From Hyphochytrium catenoides (taxonomy: Eukaryota; Sar; Hyphochytriomycetes; Hyphochytriales; Hyphochytriaceae), in assembly GCA_900088475.1 (NCBI GenBank), contig FLMG01003283.1, forward strand, positions 1 through 33,468: a stretch of DNA of 33,468 bases, read 5' to 3'. The notes beneath the pieces are model-generated. The model was not told the origin of the DNA. It searched no databases and was given only the letters and a program-made list of their open reading frames with translations. The position numbers and the translations under genes were made by a program. This document shows, in pieces, positions 12,268 to 22,724 of the stretch (the first letter of the stretch is position 1; each line of letters opens with the position of its first letter).

Positions 12268-13881
12268 ATGGCAGCCTCTGATCGCCCATTACGCTTCTCT
12301 TTGATGACGTTTAACATCTGGAAGATGCATGGCTCACCTGCCTATTGGTAAGCTAAGTTGACAAGACTGATGCGCGCAATGGGGCCGCTTAGCTACTTCT
12401 CGACTTCGCTCAGTCGTTCTCCTTGGTCCTTCTGAGTATCCCTTCCTCATCTGGCCTGCTCTTCACATCGTACGTCGGCCTGTTTGCAGCATTCTATCCT
12501 TCTGTTGACCACGTTCATCTAACCCTCTTCTATCCTTAGGCCTGACCGCGAGCCTGCAATGACTGGGTAAACAGAGCCTTCGTCCTTTGCTTGGACTTGA
12601 TAATCTCTGCTCACTCATCCCCTTTTCCCTGGATTCTGCTCGACTACTGTCCGCCGCTTTCCACAGAGTCGTGAAGAGTTTCTACCCTGACATACTCTGT
12701 ATCCAGGTTGGTAGGCTGCTGTTGAGGTCTCCTTGCTAGCCCACCCAAGAGCCTACAGCTATTGACTGCGCTGTCCTTCCTCCATGTAGGAGAGCCACAA
12801 GCTGATGATTGCCTCGTTGTCGCGAGTGCTGAACGACCACGACTGGGTTAAAGATGATGCTTTTGGCGGGTGGATTGAGGAAGGAAATATCTTCTGGAAC
12901 CGCAGGTGGCTAGTCTCCGCTACCTAGCCCTCTGTCATACTAACGCTTAGACCTGCCGCTAGATACTTTAAGGAGATAGAGCACGGGGCTGAAGATATCG
13001 GCTTGATAGAGCCCCTTAGAAGACTCTTCTGGGTTCGTCTTGGCATAGTCGGAGACCCCAAGGAGAGGACTATCCTTGTCTCCACAGCGCACTTTACCTG
13101 GCAGGTAAAGCTCTTGGAACATCGTTTGACTCACTGTTTAGAGAAGATTTGTTCCTATCTTATTGACCTCAGACATAAGTGGGCCTCACAGTGCTTGAAG
13201 CTCAGTGCGTCCACCATCTTTCACCTCTTGCTCTTCATCAAACCCACGAGTGCTCGTATTTGGTTATTCCTCATCAATCGCTGTCTATCACAAGGGTCAC
13301 AGCAGAGAGGAGGAATCGGGTGTCAACCCGCGAGTGGCGCTGTCCCATAGAGTGGCTGACAGTCTTCTGGCTCTCCAAAGGCCGCAGGAAGCTGTTTTCT
13401 TCATGGGCGACCTCAATCAAAGCTTCCATCCGCCCCGCATCTTGAGAGCTAGAGGGTTCGACGACTGCTTCTCCCAGCTCAAGATCTCACAGGTGCAGTC
13501 ATCACCTACTGTCTCTCTCTCTATTTAGACAAGCAAAGGGCACTGCAGGAGGCAGAAGCCACTTCACGCACTGGTTGTACTCTCTCTCTCTCAAGTTAAA
13601 TGCTGGGTTCCTAGAGCTCAAGTATGTCGTGCATCCTCACAAGCTACGAGGAAAGCTTACCACTCTGCTGGTCCTAGATACCAACACATCCAGCTCGTCC
13701 ATCCGATGATCACGAAGAAGAAAAGCCGGACGAGGTACTAGACTGGCTCTTCGCCAATGACAGGGCCCGGCCAATTCTCGCTTCTGTTATCAGGGACTTC
13801 CGTTCCGGAACGAGGTATCATCCAAGTGACCACCATCCTGTCATGGCTGTTTATGAGCTACTTCCATCTCCCTCAACGTAA
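12268..13881 (+). CDS. Endonuclease/exonuclease/phosphatase (EEP) fold hydrolase
   Basis: EEP enzymes are metal-dependent phosphodiesterases that include Ccr4-like deadenylases, TDP2-like enzymes and AP endonucleases. Exons are 12268-12347, 12540-12566, 12667-12706, 12790-12905, 12963-13104, 13295-13492 and 13678-13881, giving 268 residues. Exon 2 is only 27 bp. The fold's motifs are present in order: MTFNIWKMHG (Asn16), LCIQES (Glu50), VSTAHFTWQ (His132), MGDLNQSFHP (Asp174 and Asn176), a PTHP element, and HPSDHHPV (Asp252, His253) near the C terminus. The length fits a bare catalytic domain with no leucine-rich repeats or targeting signal, so it resembles the small cytosolic EEP proteins more than Ccr4. 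The substrate cannot be named. The least certain join is exon 6 to exon 7, where a 185-bp intron could hide a small exon. Confidence 0.82.
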
Positions 13882-14228
13882 CGAGCTCAAAGCGATTGCA
13901 GTCAGAGCTGAGAAGCTACTTGCTTGCTGACTGTGATTGCACCCAGTTAATTAGCAGAGGTTAGGACTTAGGCCTTCTGCTGACCTACTCACGCGTGCTA
14001 CGTTCTAACCCTGGGAGGAGTAGAACGCTCCCCACTGAGAAAGACTATGTAGAGCCTCAATAACTCTCTGCACTTATCACGGCCTTTATTAGCCAGCGAA
14101 TGAGGACTATGGATGCCGGTGCCTGAGGAGACCTATGAGACACTGACATCTTGTCTTACCTTCCGGCCTCAAAAGGCTCTTCTCCTTTGAAAGAAAGAGG
14201 AACAAAGAGACTGAAGTTGAAGAAAAAA
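13882..14228. other. Intergenic stretch after the EEP gene
   Basis: This is the 3' flank of the EEP gene, and possibly of the small minus-strand candidate that follows. No open frame of note, RNA gene or repeat is visible. Confidence 0.5.
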
Positions 14229-14581
14229 TCAGTCTGCAAAATCTGCAATATCTGTCTGTAAGCTCCACCTCATCCGTGCGTAGTACATGTAATGCTGCTG
14301 TTCACGGCGACAACGCAGAATATGTACGGTATCGAGAATAACAGAGGGTATATAGCTCTTCATCTAGAATGATTAGGCTCCGTATTGAGAACATGTGTGG
14401 CGCGGCGGCAGTTCTCACTGCCACTCACCACATTGCCAAGAATGACCTGCAAAAAGCGCTTTTGAGTCTCTGGCAGTAGGATCTTCCGGCCATTGGCAAT
14501 AATCTCTGTGTGTTCATGCCTGCAGATCGTCAGACAGATAGGACAGACTGCAGCGCTTAGACTAGATACTATCAACCTCAT
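14229..14581 (-). CDS. Candidate small two-exon gene of unknown function
   Basis: A minus-strand frame starts with ATG at 14581 and runs 51 codons to a GTGAGT donor (exon 14581-14429). The 65-bp interval 14364-14428 looks like a real intron: GTGAGT at its start, CTAAT then TTCTAG at its end. The frame then stays open for 44 codons to a stop (exon 14363-14229), for a product of about 95 residues. It opens with a hydrophobic stretch (about residues 3-19) that includes CPIC, followed by a basic region. I recognise no family. The start is only 12 bp from the eIF3g start codon on the other strand, which argues against both being used. A chance frame is the main alternative. Confidence 0.25.
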
Positions 14582-14593
14582 TCATCAGTAAAG

Positions 14594-16375
14594 ATGCCGA
14601 CAAAGTGGGGTGACAGTAAATGGGCCGATGAGGATGAGCAAGGTTCGCAGGGCTTCATCCTATATGTTTCTTAAGCTTGCTCTGCTTCCAAACGTTGCAA
14701 AACCCCTGCACAGAAAGATAGACCTTTGTCCTCAGTTCCATGCCTGGCATTGATTTGACGGACTCCGGCTAACGCTATCTTCTTCGGCAGAGACCTCTCT
14801 TCCTTCCAGGCTGGAGCTTGGTCCAGATGACAAAGGCGTGCGGACCATCATAGAGTGGAAGATGGATGAAAATGGCAGAAAGATCAAGGTTAGTCTCAAC
14901 CTGAAAGAAGCCTAACATTGACGTTACTTCGGGCCCTCACGGTGGAACGTCTTAGGTGACCACTAAGGTGAAGACAGTTGAAAAGATCACCAAGATCAGC
15001 AAGAAATCTTTGGAGCGCAGGGTAAGCTCCGGACTCTCAGAATTTGATGCAATATGTCTGCATTTACCTTCTTAAAATGATAGGAATGGAGGCCCTTTGG
15101 CAACGCAGTCAATAACAATGATAACACAACGTATACTTCGTATGAAGAGGTGAGATGCTTACTTTGCAAGTCTTTGTCAAACTGGTCGGCTGACTGGAGG
15201 ATGCTCTATACAGATTAGACTAGAGGATCCCAATGCTGATGAAAAGCAGAAGACTGAGCAGGAAGAAGCCAATCCGCTTGACAAAGTGGGCTCGGTAAGA
15301 CTCGCACAAACACTAACAACTGCTTTGCTTGTCCTGCTTCTATGTCTTGTGGTGGTTCTCCTGTGCCTTCTTCGCAGCTTAACTGTGATTGTCTGACGAC
15401 TAAGCTCACAATATCGTCATGTTCCTCTCCCACTCTCACACGCGGTCCTGCAGTCGATTGTGGTGTGCCGTATCTGTGGTATGACAGGCGATCACTGGAC
15501 CCTCAAGTGTCCGTACAAGAATGTGCCTGCAGACCAGATTCCCGACCTTCAGGACATGCCACCTCCTGGAGACGATGAGGAGGAGCCAAAGGACACGAAG
15601 GGCAAGTATGTGCCACCTGGACGGAGGTTTGGAGAGGGTGGAGGAGGAGAGTCTGCCGGCACGGCGCCTGGCTCATACGACAGGGACAGCGCCACACTCC
15701 GAGTCACCAACATCTCAACAGAAACCAGAGAGTCAGATCTGCAGGATTTATTCCGTCCTTTCGGCCCTATCGCCCGCATCTATTTGGTGAGCTTTTGAAA
15801 CCCTACTTTCGCCATCCCTGCCTGTCATGTCTTTCAAATGGCCCTACTTGGGGAGTCCACACTCGAAACCGTGCAATCCTTGACCGCGGTAGCCGATCTT
15901 AAGGAGAACATGGCGCTTTGTCTTTCGCTGTCTCTTTAGCGTATTCCCTATTAGATAGTCTCCTTAGATTTATCGGAGACCATCTATGCCACATTGCTAA
16001 CTGTCCTTCGCACAATAGGCCAAGGACCGCGAGACGATGCAGTCAAGAGGCTTTGCGTTCGTCAGCTTCCACAATCGCAAGGATGCCGAGCGGGCGCTGC
16101 AGGAGTTAGAAGGATTTGGTTACGACCACTTGATTCTGAAGTTAGAATGGGCCAAGCCTTCTACCCGCAATGTAAGCACTGACGCACTAGTTGCTTTCTT
16201 GACTGACGCTTCCCTGATGTTTGAGGGATTCATTTCTTCTTGTCCCAAAAGCTTTCTCTCTTTGCTCCGTTTCTAATGCTCATCATGCTTCCAGGCTGGC
16301 GAGGAAGGAACTACGTACCGCTCAGGTTATGGCAAAGCTCTTCCCCAGATGCTTGCGCCTGCAAAGCGCGATTAA
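14594..16375 (+). CDS. EIF3G: Eukaryotic translation initiation factor 3 subunit G
   Basis: eIF3g is the RRM subunit of eIF3 and works with eIF3i in scanning and reinitiation on the small ribosomal subunit. Exons are 14594-14642, 14791-14888, 14956-15021, 15084-15149, 15214-15294, 15454-15786, 16019-16171 and 16295-16375, giving 308 residues against about 320 in human. The N terminus, KWGDSKWADEDE, is typical. GVRTIIEWKMDENGRKIK and EWRPFG follow the eIF3g N-domain pattern. A zinc knuckle lies at 125-139 (C125, C128, H134, C139) with C-X2-C-X5-H-X4-C spacing. KYVPPGRR precedes the RRM (about 198-279), whose RNP2 is LRVTNI and RNP1 is RGFAFVSF. X5 in the knuckle matches my memory of plant eIF3g (GKKGDHWT), whereas animals have the shorter KGDHWT. 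Its stop is 56 bp from the convergent dihydroxyacetone kinase stop. Confidence 0.96.
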
Positions 16376-16431
16376 GTATCATTGTAATAAGCTAAGTAAT
16401 GGAAAGGTCATTCTCTGTTAGAGTAGTGTTG

Positions 16432-19400
16432 TCATGAAGCTCTACGCAACTCGGCTTCTTTGAAGACTCGGTGCATTGCCTCGAGGCAGGACGCCGCGGC
16501 CACGGCTCCAGGGTCTGGAATGCCACGAATAGAGTCTTCTTGGAGATAGACAGCTCTTCCTGCTCGAGCTGCCATCGACTTTGTTCTCTCTGCGCCCTAT
16601 TATGCGAGAAGTGAGAGGAACCATGTCACCACTATGTAATCTTACAACCTTGCGAAGCGTAGGATCAATAGAGAGCAAACGAGGAGGGACTTTGAACGTA
16701 CCGCTCGTGCCTCAATAGCGGCAACTCTAAGAGCCTCTATTGTCGGCTTTTCAGCCTCCAGTGCGAGGATCAACTTATCCGTTCCGGGTATCAGGCTGTC
16801 CAGCATCGTCCGATCGCCCACCTTGGCACCTCCATAAAAGGAAACTGGGAGAGGATGAGAATACGTGGCCACCCTTAAAAGTGGGTGTCAATTCACTGCA
16901 CCTGCCCCTAAGCCCGTCCGAAGAGCTTTGGCAACTGCCAGAGCCGTATCCTCTGTCTCTTGACTTAGTTGATTCGCCATCGCTCTCATAAGAATAGCTA
17001 CGAGAACTAAGAACAGCATACGCAGACATGAGTAGTGAGAGAGACATGTGGAGAGAAGGATGTGATGAGCCTCGACCTCCGCTAGACCCTCCCATTGCTC
17101 GGCAGGACTCCGCCAAGCTCCCTATCGATTGGCCAGTTGATGATTCTTGGAGGCTTTCCAAGTCCTTAAGCATTGCACGAGCCCCCAGAGCTAGAGTTGT
17201 TCCACAGTCTCCATCCCCAACCTATAAGTTCGTGGAAAGAAGAATGGCAATAAGGCTTCCAAGGCGTGCGTATAACTTTGCGAGAGCAATCAGATTGTGC
17301 CTTTCTGTCCAATTCGTTAAGCTCTTCTTCTCTCGCCACCAGTTCCTCACACGCAGCTCGTATCAGCGACTTCATCCGGCTGGAATGAGACGGTGTGCCC
17401 GATTTGACCGTCGGGGCTACAGCTGCTGCTATAGAGTGAGAGTGTGTAGCATGAGTGTCATCGAGCGTATTCTCACCTTTACTCGCTTCCAGAACTAATG
17501 GTTCCTGCCATGGCCCAGTTTGTATGGCGATAGGCCAAGCATTACTCTTGGTAGGTGCATCCAGTCGAGCCAGCCTTTGGTCATTTAACTTCAGGACGGA
17601 CAGCGAGATCCCTGCGTCAATAAGCGTAAGATGGGCAGTACGTCGCACGAGAACGTTGCTGATGCTGCCGTCACTCCCACGACTGGTGAAGGGTACGTCA
17701 GCGGTGAGCTTACCTGACATATCGAGAGAGGTCATGAAGGAGCCCACCATAGTACGGACGACAGTGCACCCCTGAATTGCAAAGGTAATGGGGTGGGAGA
17801 GAGGGTGAGTCTGATAAAATGTCATAAGAGTTAAGAGAGCGCCTGATGGTCAAAGGACAAGTGTCTGAGCAGCCATATGGGTAGTATCGCGATTATATAA
17901 AGCGGGTTCAGGAGGGGAAAGGTTACCGCTTCGCCTTCTAAAGCGGCAATTGCCTTTCGAGCAGAGATGTACAGCTCCATCGTTGTCGTCGTTCCGAGGT
18001 TGTTCACAATTATTGCCAATCTGTCACCTGAAGAGACTGTGAGCGAAGAGGGAAGTGATACGAGGATTTTGCGGACAGCCATAGCAAAAACTTTGTTTGC
18101 TCAGGTGGGGCTATACACTTCTACTTCCTCACGCTTACACTTTGGCCGAGCGCTATTGGCTCTTCGGTGTGTTACTGACCTGCTTGAAGGCTGAGCCGTC
18201 CAGAACGCCTAAGCTGTGAAACTATTTCCTCCATAATGTCATCCGCAGGAGGCACCTCGGAAGTCCGGATCCCTTCCTCGCCTGGCGAGGTTGCAGAGTG
18301 AGCCATGTAAAGCCCACCACCGTCAGCAGTAGGCAAAGGTCCGTATGGCCTTTCCCTGAGCTTGCGTCTTACCATGAATACCAAGGCCCCACTCCATCTT
18401 ATTCCCTACTAGTCTTTGGTTCTTCTTGTTCCCTTTATGGAGAACAACCTTTAAGATTTGAGGGAGGTAAGACACCTCTAATGAGCCCTCTGAGGTCTAA
18501 TACCTGGTAGTGTGCAGCAGTCAAGAGCAACACCCATCGTAGCAACCGCTTGAGAGGCATCTAGGGCCTCCTTGTGCACTTGCTCTAGAGTTGCTCCTGC
18601 GGCCAGCGATGGTCATCAGAACTACGCAGCAGCAGCATCCTGCAGCGTCTTACCGGTAGCAGCAGCGGCGCCCGCAATCTTATGGACGAAGAGCGTCCCA
18701 GCCAAACCTCTCTTAGGGATACCTTCTGCCAAGGCGCAATCATCTCCAACGATGACGATCTCAACCTAATGAGGGCCAGCGATCAGCATCTATCAAGATC
18801 AAACAACAAGAGGGCAATACTGACCTTCAGTCCTTCAGCCCGCGCCATTTCCGCTGCCAGACCAAAGTTTAAGCGGTCGCCTGTGTAGTTCTTGACGATC
18901 AAGAGGCACCCGTGTGGTCCGCATACGGCCCTGTGGTTCCATAGATCAATCTCCCCAGCAATGCTATCAGAACCTAGAGTCTTTCTTCATGGGCGAACCT
19001 TATTGCCGCAAGCACATCCGTATCGGGCGGAGATGCAAAGACTGCATCAAGATGTAAGCTTTGCAAAAGAGACCGAGTCTACGGTCCAACCAGGGCTAGA
19101 CCTTGAAACGAGTGCTTACCATTTCCAAGCACTGCCGCCGTTAGTAAGCCATCGCCGACGTAGCCCGCATGAGCAGGTTCATGTCCTACGCTTACGCTCT
19201 CAGTCAAACCGTCTTACAATGCGGTGTGGTCAGGATTTCTTACCGCTTCCTCCTCCAGAGATGATGGTGACTTGCTTGTCACGCAAAGCCTCATAGTTTG
19301 CATGGACTATGACTCGATGGCCCTGAAGGCTGCAGGAGCCGTCCAATCAATGCAGAAGCAGATGTAGAAATGAGTTCATTGCCTCACCGTCGCAAGAGAC

Positions 19401-19552
19401 TCGAGCTCCTAACGAGACCTTCAATCATTTCATCAACCACATGGTCCGGCTTGTTATACTACGCCATCAATGGCTTAGACAGCTGTTCACAACCACGAGG
19501 GAGTAAAGCTTTCTCAGCTCTCACGCCAACCTACCAGCTTCTTGACGTCCAT
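16432..19552 (-). CDS. DAK1: Dihydroxyacetone kinase (ATP-dependent, fused DhaK + DhaL)
   Basis: This enzyme phosphorylates dihydroxyacetone to DHAP, for glycerol use or detoxification. Eighteen exons join in frame to 599 residues, a normal family length: 19552-19535, 19458-19388, 19329-19244, 19185-19120, 19041-18999, 18930-18825, 18765-18654, 18596-18504, 18432-18373, 18281-18180, 18099-17927, 17771-17714, 17611-17477, 17428-17301, 17221-17077, 17006-16902, 16844-16702, 16587-16432. Exon 1 is 18 nt (MDVKKL). The DhaK part carries [31 protein letters not shown] and GLGIHGEEGIRT, where H218 is the residue that binds the substrate carbonyl covalently. The DhaL part carries [36 protein letters not shown] and ARAGRAVY. 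The exon 14/15 join works only with a GC-AG intron. It is the fused eukaryotic/Citrobacter type, not the PTS-coupled split type. Confidence 0.94.
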
Positions 19553-20131
19553 TGCGCCCTCAACCTTAGCGTGTGACTCTGCGTAGCCTCACCGAGGACA
19601 GTCCAGCAGGTTGAGATGACAAATAATCTGTGTCAGTCCTCAGCCACTTTCAAGCCTGGCCCAGTGAGCCTTATATGGAGGCGTCTGCTACGGCTATCGT
19701 TCAGGTGATCTTCCTATTGAGACGATAAAGCACTGGCATTCCTCTCAACAGCCTTGAAGAAGCTCTGCTTCGAGCTTCTGAATCCTGCTGATGCCGCAAG
19801 CCATCATCACTTTGGACCTGGTTCTGATCAAAAAAGGAAAGATCTTCAACCGGAACATAGTCGTTAGCGCCGCCCAACCTGCTGCCAATGTTGAGAAGAA
19901 AGTTTCGTCATCGGGACCGTCCTCATCGGGCTCATCAACTGAAGACTCATCCGTGCATCCCTTCTTCATTTTGTGACAGCAGCTGCGGAGCTGTCGGTCT
20001 ATAGAGAATCGAGAAGTCTTCCAGCGTAGAGCTGCGAGAGCTGACTAGTGTGCCCTGAAGGGACTGAGAAATAGCAGCTATCTTGAAAGGAGCGGAAGGA
20101 GCAGAAGCTGTAAGTGGTGCGAGAGGACGCC
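19553..20131. other. Divergent intergenic region, dihydroxyacetone kinase / UBE2J
   Basis: These 579 bp lie between two divergent start codons. A 74-codon acidic frame on the minus strand (19969-19745) and an overlapping 61-codon frame on the plus strand (19791-19976) are both open. Neither shows a domain or convincing splice context, so I do not call either a gene. Confidence 0.45.
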
Positions 20132-21495
20132 ATGGCAACGGGCGCTAGCCTGGACGGCAAGACCATAAAGAACACTTCTATCAAGCGAATAAGAGCGGTA
20201 TGTAGGTGCGCGTCTAGAGACACAACGTTGCCGTGCCACAGAGCTAAAGAGGAAAGTCTGTCTGCCCCTCCTTCTTTAATCCTATAGGACATTCGGGAGC
20301 TTGCACTTGATCCTAGCGATGAGTACCATGCAAGTCCATTAGAGGTAGTAGGCTTTCTAGGGACAGGGTATTGCTTGACCACTGAGATCTACCTGTCCCA
20401 GGACAACCTCTTCGACTGGCACTTCACCATCAGAGGCCCCAAGAACACGGAGTTTGACGGCGGTGTCTACCATGGTCGGATCATTCTCCCGCCAGATTAT
20501 CCCTTTAAACCTCCAAACATTGTGCTTCTGACGGTGAGTCATCTCTCGTCCCTTGCTATCTTCATGAAGCGGAAGCTGAGATGACAGCAGCCCAACGGGC
20601 GGTGGGAGATCAAGAAGAAGATTTGTCTCAGTATATCTGCGTATCACCCAGAGGAATGGCAGCCTGCCTGGGGAAGTAAGTCCATTGCTCCTCCTGATGG
20701 TGTCATGCTCAGGCTAAGGGCTGCTCCTCTATAGTTCGCCTTATCCTGGAGGCTCTCATCAGCTTTATGACGACGAAGGGTGAAGGAGCTGTTGGAGCCT
20801 TAGACTATGGACCCGAAGAGAGACAGCGGCTGGCGCGAGAGGTGGTGCTGTCTTAGTTGTTGCCGACCAGAAGCAATACTGACTCTTTGCCTCCAGTCGC
20901 TTAAGTGGCGGTGCGCCAAATGTGGCGACCCAGTAGAACTGCTTCCAAAGGTGCAGGAAGACGCTAGCAGAGGTAGAACCAAGAACAGATACGCTGAGCA
21001 AATCAAGGAGATGCACATGCACTCTCTAGAGAATGAATCTTCCGCGCAGCCCTCTACGCATACTCCCGCTCCTGCTGGAGAAGAGACGCAAAATGCTAAA
21101 AGTGAGTCAGAGCCCGCAGCAGGACAAAACACTGACGCTATTGCGGAGGCCCGGAGCGAAACACGTAAGTCTCAAGGCCCTCACTCATAAGGATGAACTG
21201 CTGCTGATGGACTCACTTGGCAACAATAGAAGATGAAGGTCTGCGGTTACGAGTTCGGCAACAGCCTGAGACGCCGCCAACAAACGTTGCTGAGACCAGG
21301 GTCACTGAGGAAGCAGGGCCTGTCAGACCCAGCGACGGTGAGGCGGTTGTCCAAAGCCAGGCTACGGCCAATCAATCTAGAGAGGACGAGGACAAGTCTG
21401 ACCGCCTCTTGACGTATATTATACTCTCTGTGAGTTGCTTACTCTTTGCTCTGATAGTTAGAAAGCTGATCCGCTCCTGGTCGGATAATAACTAG
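20132..21495 (+). CDS. UBE2J: UBE2J-type (Ubc6 family) tail-anchored ubiquitin-conjugating enzyme
   Basis: UBE2J/Ubc6 enzymes sit on the ER by a C-terminal anchor and supply ubiquitin for ER-associated degradation. Exons are 20132-20197, 20288-20344, 20402-20533, 20588-20675, 20735-20841, 20897-21164 and 21230-21495, giving 327 residues. The UBC fold covers about residues 18-160. FDWHFTIRGP, FDGGVYHGRIILPPDYPF and PNIVLLT precede the active site, whose Cys98 is in KKKICLSISAYHPEEWQP. This lacks the usual HPN motif, as expected of the Ubc6 subfamily. A WRCAKCG motif after the fold resembles the C-E-x-C element I recall in UBE2J1. A polar linker of about 120 residues follows, then a membrane anchor at about 299-316 (TYIILSVSCLLFALIV) with a short basic tail. 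The length is closest to UBE2J1. Confidence 0.93.
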
Positions 21496-21636
21496 CAAAG
21501 CTGCTTTATACCACCCACCGTCGTTGCTGAACCTTTGCCCTGGATTGGTTGGGGTTAGTCGCTTGACTCTTGAGACTTCAATAGAGTCACTCGTTGGCCA
21601 ATGAGAGGACGTGGAGCGCTTTGTTCCCGCTCGTTC

Positions 21637-21690
21637 ATTTCTGACAAGCGGCGTTGTTTGTCTGCTCAATTTCTGACACGCGGCGTTGAT
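21637..21690. repeat. Tandem direct repeat, 32-bp period, two copies
   Basis: The element ATTTCTGACA-N-GCGGCGTTG begins at 21637 and again at 21669, with one internal mismatch in the core. It lies in the long convergent spacer, about 140 bp after the UBE2J stop. Confidence 0.75.
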
Positions 21691-22094
21691 TGTGATCAAC
21701 TCCCGCTGCCCAGCCATGACTAGGATATGCATGCCTCTAGCAGCCCATGAAAGTCGGTTTATCGCCCTCATCGGCCGGAATAGATTTGGCATGGGAACAG
21801 GTATCTCCTTTATCCGCTCCATCTTTAGAGAGAGCATGAGTTAGGGCTACGCTAAGCTCCAGCCAAGCTAGGGCCTATCGCATACTGAGGAAGGGTGATG
21901 GAAGCTTTTAAGTGACAATGTGTAGAGAGAGGACCATTCAGGTCCTGCAAAACATCACGTTCCGATTCGGCTCCATCTATCCCCACTGTTTAGGCACCGT
22001 CACCTCCCTGATGTTCTAGGCGTTCCCACGTCGGTTGTCGACACATCGCGAGGATCTTTATATGTCTCCACCTATGCCACGGTGCATCATTTGA

Positions 22095-22146
22095 CAGAGC
22101 CACCTGCCACTAAGCAGAAATGAGTCCTCCACAGAGCCACCTGCCA
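22095..22146. repeat. Perfect 15-bp direct repeat, 37-bp spacing
   Basis: CAGAGCCACCTGCCA occurs at 22095-22109 and 22132-22146. It contains no further copies nearby and has no recognised function. Confidence 0.7.
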
Positions 22147-22724
22147 ATATAGCAGTTTCTATAGAGTAGAAAGGAAAATAGGACAGGACTAGCACATGAG
22201 CCAAATCATTCGACACCCGGGGCAAGCCTTTGCTCGCTAAACCTCGCCAACATATGCAGAGGTGAATTGAGTGGATGGCGGGTGGCGAGCACCTCGTGTT
22301 TAAGCAACAAGCCTGCTGAGGAGGCAAAACCCATAACCTCGGGGGCGGACGCTTAAGAGCCCAATCCCAGAAGGCCGTCACCACCCATCCAGCACATGAG
22401 ACGGCAGAGCTGCCCATCTTTTTTACGTACATGACGTACATTACACGTTCCTTGAATAAATAGCAAAGTACTGCTGGCTATGACCGTTGTCAACCTTGCC
22501 TCACATGGGGCGAGCGAACCATTTGGGTTTGCGCCTGCCGTAGGCCAAAGTATTGCTAATGATAGACCCCGCAGAGCGTGTTACTCAATTTTCCGGTTGC
22601 CATAACGGCCCCGTCCTTTCTACGTGTGGAAGCTGCCAACATCTCAGGAGCCATCTGTTTCATCTGGAAGCTAAAGTTCTTAGCGCATTGGTCTCGGGGC
22701 CTTCAACTCGTAGTGCCGCATTTG

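Larger units (their letters stand above)
21496..22724. other. Convergent intergenic region, UBE2J / PUB-domain gene
   Basis: This 1.23-kb stretch lies between two convergent 3' ends, which is long for this window. A 127-codon minus-strand frame (22441-22058) and a 64-codon plus-strand frame (22553-22747) are open but show no domain. Two short direct repeats are present and listed separately. No RNA gene is evident. Confidence 0.5.

Noticed and set aside
11796-12289. Two opposite-strand open frames of about 140 codons
   Set aside because: They overlap each other, have no domain, signal or splice logic, and one covers the start of the EEP gene.
13529-13677. Extra exon in the EEP gene after the TTTAG at 13528
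   Set aside because: It would need a 36-bp intron. The direct join from 13492 to 13678 is in frame and gives the expected PTHP motif. A hidden small exon cannot be excluded.
19745-19976. Overlapping small frames on both strands; the plus one has a KIFNRNI segment that faintly recalls RAMP4/SERP1-type ER proteins
   Set aside because: No membrane segment follows in any frame or plausible splice, and the minus frame matches nothing.
22058-22441. 127-codon minus-strand frame in the UBE2J/PUB spacer
   Set aside because: Trp- and Cys-rich composition typical of chance frames, with no domain.
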